Source: JAAYGT01 sp050252075
GTDB lineage: Bacteria; Pseudomonadota; Gammaproteobacteria; Burkholderiales; Burkholderiaceae_B
Direction of reading: 5' to 3'
NCBI GenBank assembly: GCA_050252075.1
Contig: JBFWLP010000123.1
Coordinates: forward strand, 1 to 8,134
Length of the DNA stretch: 8,134 nt
Of this stretch, positions 6,960-8,134 are shown piece by piece. A program made the translations under genes and the position numbers. The notes under the pieces were generated by a model that was not told where the DNA came from, searched no databases, and saw only the letters and a list, made by a program, of their open reading frames with translations. How positions within the stretch are numbered: position 1 is the stretch's first letter; every line of letters begins with the position of its first letter.

Positions 6960-8134
6960 ATGACGCAACATGCCGCTAATGGCGCCAAACCCTCCGGCCC
7001 TTTGCTCGGGTGCCGGGTGCTGGATATTTCAACCGTGATTGCCGGCCCCCTGTCGGCGACCTTGCTGGCCGACTATGGGGCCGATGTCCTGAAAGTGGAG
7101 CTTCCCGGAGCGGGAGACCATATTCGGCAGTTGCCGCCTCACAAAGAGGGCAAGTCGCTGTGGACGAAAGTGGCAAACCGGAACAAGCGCGGGATTTCGC
7201 TGGATCTTCGCCGGCCCGAGGGGGCGCAGCTGCTGCTGCGCCTGCTGCCGTCGTTTGACGTTCTGGTTGAAAACTTCCGCCCGGGAACCCTGGATCGCTG
7301 GGGGCTGAGCCTGGAGCAGTTGCGTCAGGCCAATCCCCGGATTATTGTGCTTCGGGTAACGGGCTTCGGCCAAACCGGCCCCTACCGGGATCGCCCGGGC
7401 TTTGCGCGGGTATTTGAAGCCATGTCCGGTTTTGTCAATTTATGCGGTGAAAAGGACGGCCCGCCGACCTACCCCGGCTATCCGGTGTCCGATGCGTTGA
7501 CCGGGGTGTTCGGAGCCTATGCCATCACCGCCGCCCTGTTGCATCGCGAACGCACCGGAGAGGGGCAGGAAATCGACCTTTCCGCCGTGGAAGCCATGTT
7601 TCGGGTGCTGGATTTCCTGCCTGTGGAATACGATCAGCTAAACGTCGTTCGTGGCCGGCAGGGCAATCTGAATGCCTATTCCGCGCCCAGCGACGTGTAT
7701 AAAACCTGTGACGGCAAATGGATTTCCCTGGCGGTCAGTGCACCCACGGTGTTTCGTCGCCTGGCCGTTGCCATTGAGCGCCCCGACCTGATCGATGATC
7801 CGCTGTTTGCAACCAATACCGCGCGTCTGGGCAATCGTCAGGCCATTGAAGGGATCATGATTTCATGGTTCGGCGGCAAAACCTTTGACCAGGCTACGGC
7901 GATTCTGCAGCAGCACGAGGTCAGTTTCAGCCCCATTTACGATATTGCCGACGTGTTTGCGGACCCTCATTTCCGGGAGCGGCAAATGATCATTCCTGTT
8001 CCCGACGAGGATTTCGGGCAGGTGCAGATGCAGAACGTCATTCCGCGCATGTCCCGAACGCCGGGCACCGTATGGCGTACGGGCCCGGATATCGGCCAGC
8101 ACAATCACGACGTGTACCTGAGCGAGCTGGGTCT
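6960..8134 (+). CDS. Family III CoA-transferase (CaiB/BaiF type), 3' end outside window
   Basis: An open frame of 391 codons runs from ATG 6960 to the window edge without a stop. It encodes a cytoplasmic family III CoA-transferase, which moves CoA between carboxylic acids through an aspartyl-CoA anhydride. Family features are in order: GPLLGCRVLDISTVIAGPLS (13-32), LLADYGADVLKVE (35-47), the NRNKRGISLDL segment (73-83), VLVENFRPGTLDRWGL (101-116), TGFGQTGPY (134-142), PVSDALTG (175-182), and RTGEGQEIDLSAVEAM near 199-214. Asp178 (codon 7491-7493) aligns with the catalytic Asp169 of formyl-CoA transferase. The sequence ends in DIGQHNHDVYLSELGL, which is near the usual C-terminus, so perhaps 10-25 residues are missing. 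It starts 8 bases after the Bug stop with no clear Shine-Dalgarno sequence, so coupling to the Bug gene is likely. The acid and CoA donor are unknown; an organic acid bound by the Bug protein is the simplest guess. Confidence 0.93.
   Translation, partial: MTQHAANGAKPSGPLLGCRVLDISTVIAGPLSATLLADYGADVLKVELPGAGDHIRQLPPHKEGKSLWTKVANRNKRGISLDLRRPEGAQLLLRLLPSFDVLVENFRPGTLDRWGLSLEQLRQANPRIIVLRVTGFGQTGPYRDRPGFARVFEAMSGFVNLCGEKDGPPTYPGYPVSDALTGVFGAYAITAALLHRERTGEGQEIDLSAVEAMFRVLDFLPVEYDQLNVVRGRQGNLNAYSAPSDVYKTCDGKWISLAVSAPTVFRRLAVAIERPDLIDDPLFATNTARLGNRQAIEGIMISWFGGKTFDQATAILQQHEVSFSPIYDIADVFADPHFRERQMIIPVPDEDFGQVQMQNVIPRMSRTPGTVWRTGPDIGQHNHDVYLSELG

Overview
The window is a GC-rich, densely coding stretch that looks like a betaproteobacterial chromosome, most likely Burkholderiales and possibly the Alcaligenaceae (Bordetella/Achromobacter relatives). 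This is inferred from gene content and is not proven. The pointers are a Bug/TctC-type periplasmic binding protein beside a family III CoA-transferase and a divergent LysR regulator, which is common in that order, together with a tandem two-permease RND efflux operon ending in a NodT-type outer membrane lipoprotein. No mobile element, CRISPR array, tRNA or rRNA was seen, and no gene-free stretch exceeds about 125 bases.

Region 1 (1-4914, + strand) is the 3' part of a tripartite RND multidrug efflux operon. It holds the C-terminal 120 residues of a first permease (MdtB/MuxB type), a complete second permease of 1035 residues (MdtC/MuxC type) and a complete outer membrane channel lipoprotein. 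Both gene junctions are 4-base ATGA start/stop overlaps, so the three proteins are probably co-transcribed and translationally coupled. The periplasmic adaptor (MdtA/MuxA type) would be expected upstream, outside the window. The order of two permeases then an outer membrane factor matches Pseudomonas muxABC-opmB better than Escherichia coli mdtABCD.

Region 2 (4898-8134) is an organic-acid type module. A LysR-type regulator on the - strand overlaps the end of the efflux operon tail-to-tail by 17 bases. It is divergent from a Bug solute-binding protein, which is followed after 8 bases by a family III (CaiB/BaiF) CoA-transferase that runs off the right edge. The shared 125-base intergenic region is AT-rich next to the regulator and carries a 10-base palindrome, a dyad and a plausible sigma70-type promoter. 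The reasonable working model is that the Bug protein binds a carboxylate in the periplasm, the CoA-transferase activates it or a product of it to a CoA thioester, and the LysR protein controls both. The substrate cannot be read from the sequence.

I found no convincing sign of a previously undescribed system. The points most worth a second look are the compact divergent control region, the unassigned Bug/CoA-transferase module, and the tail-to-tail overlap between the efflux operon and the regulator.
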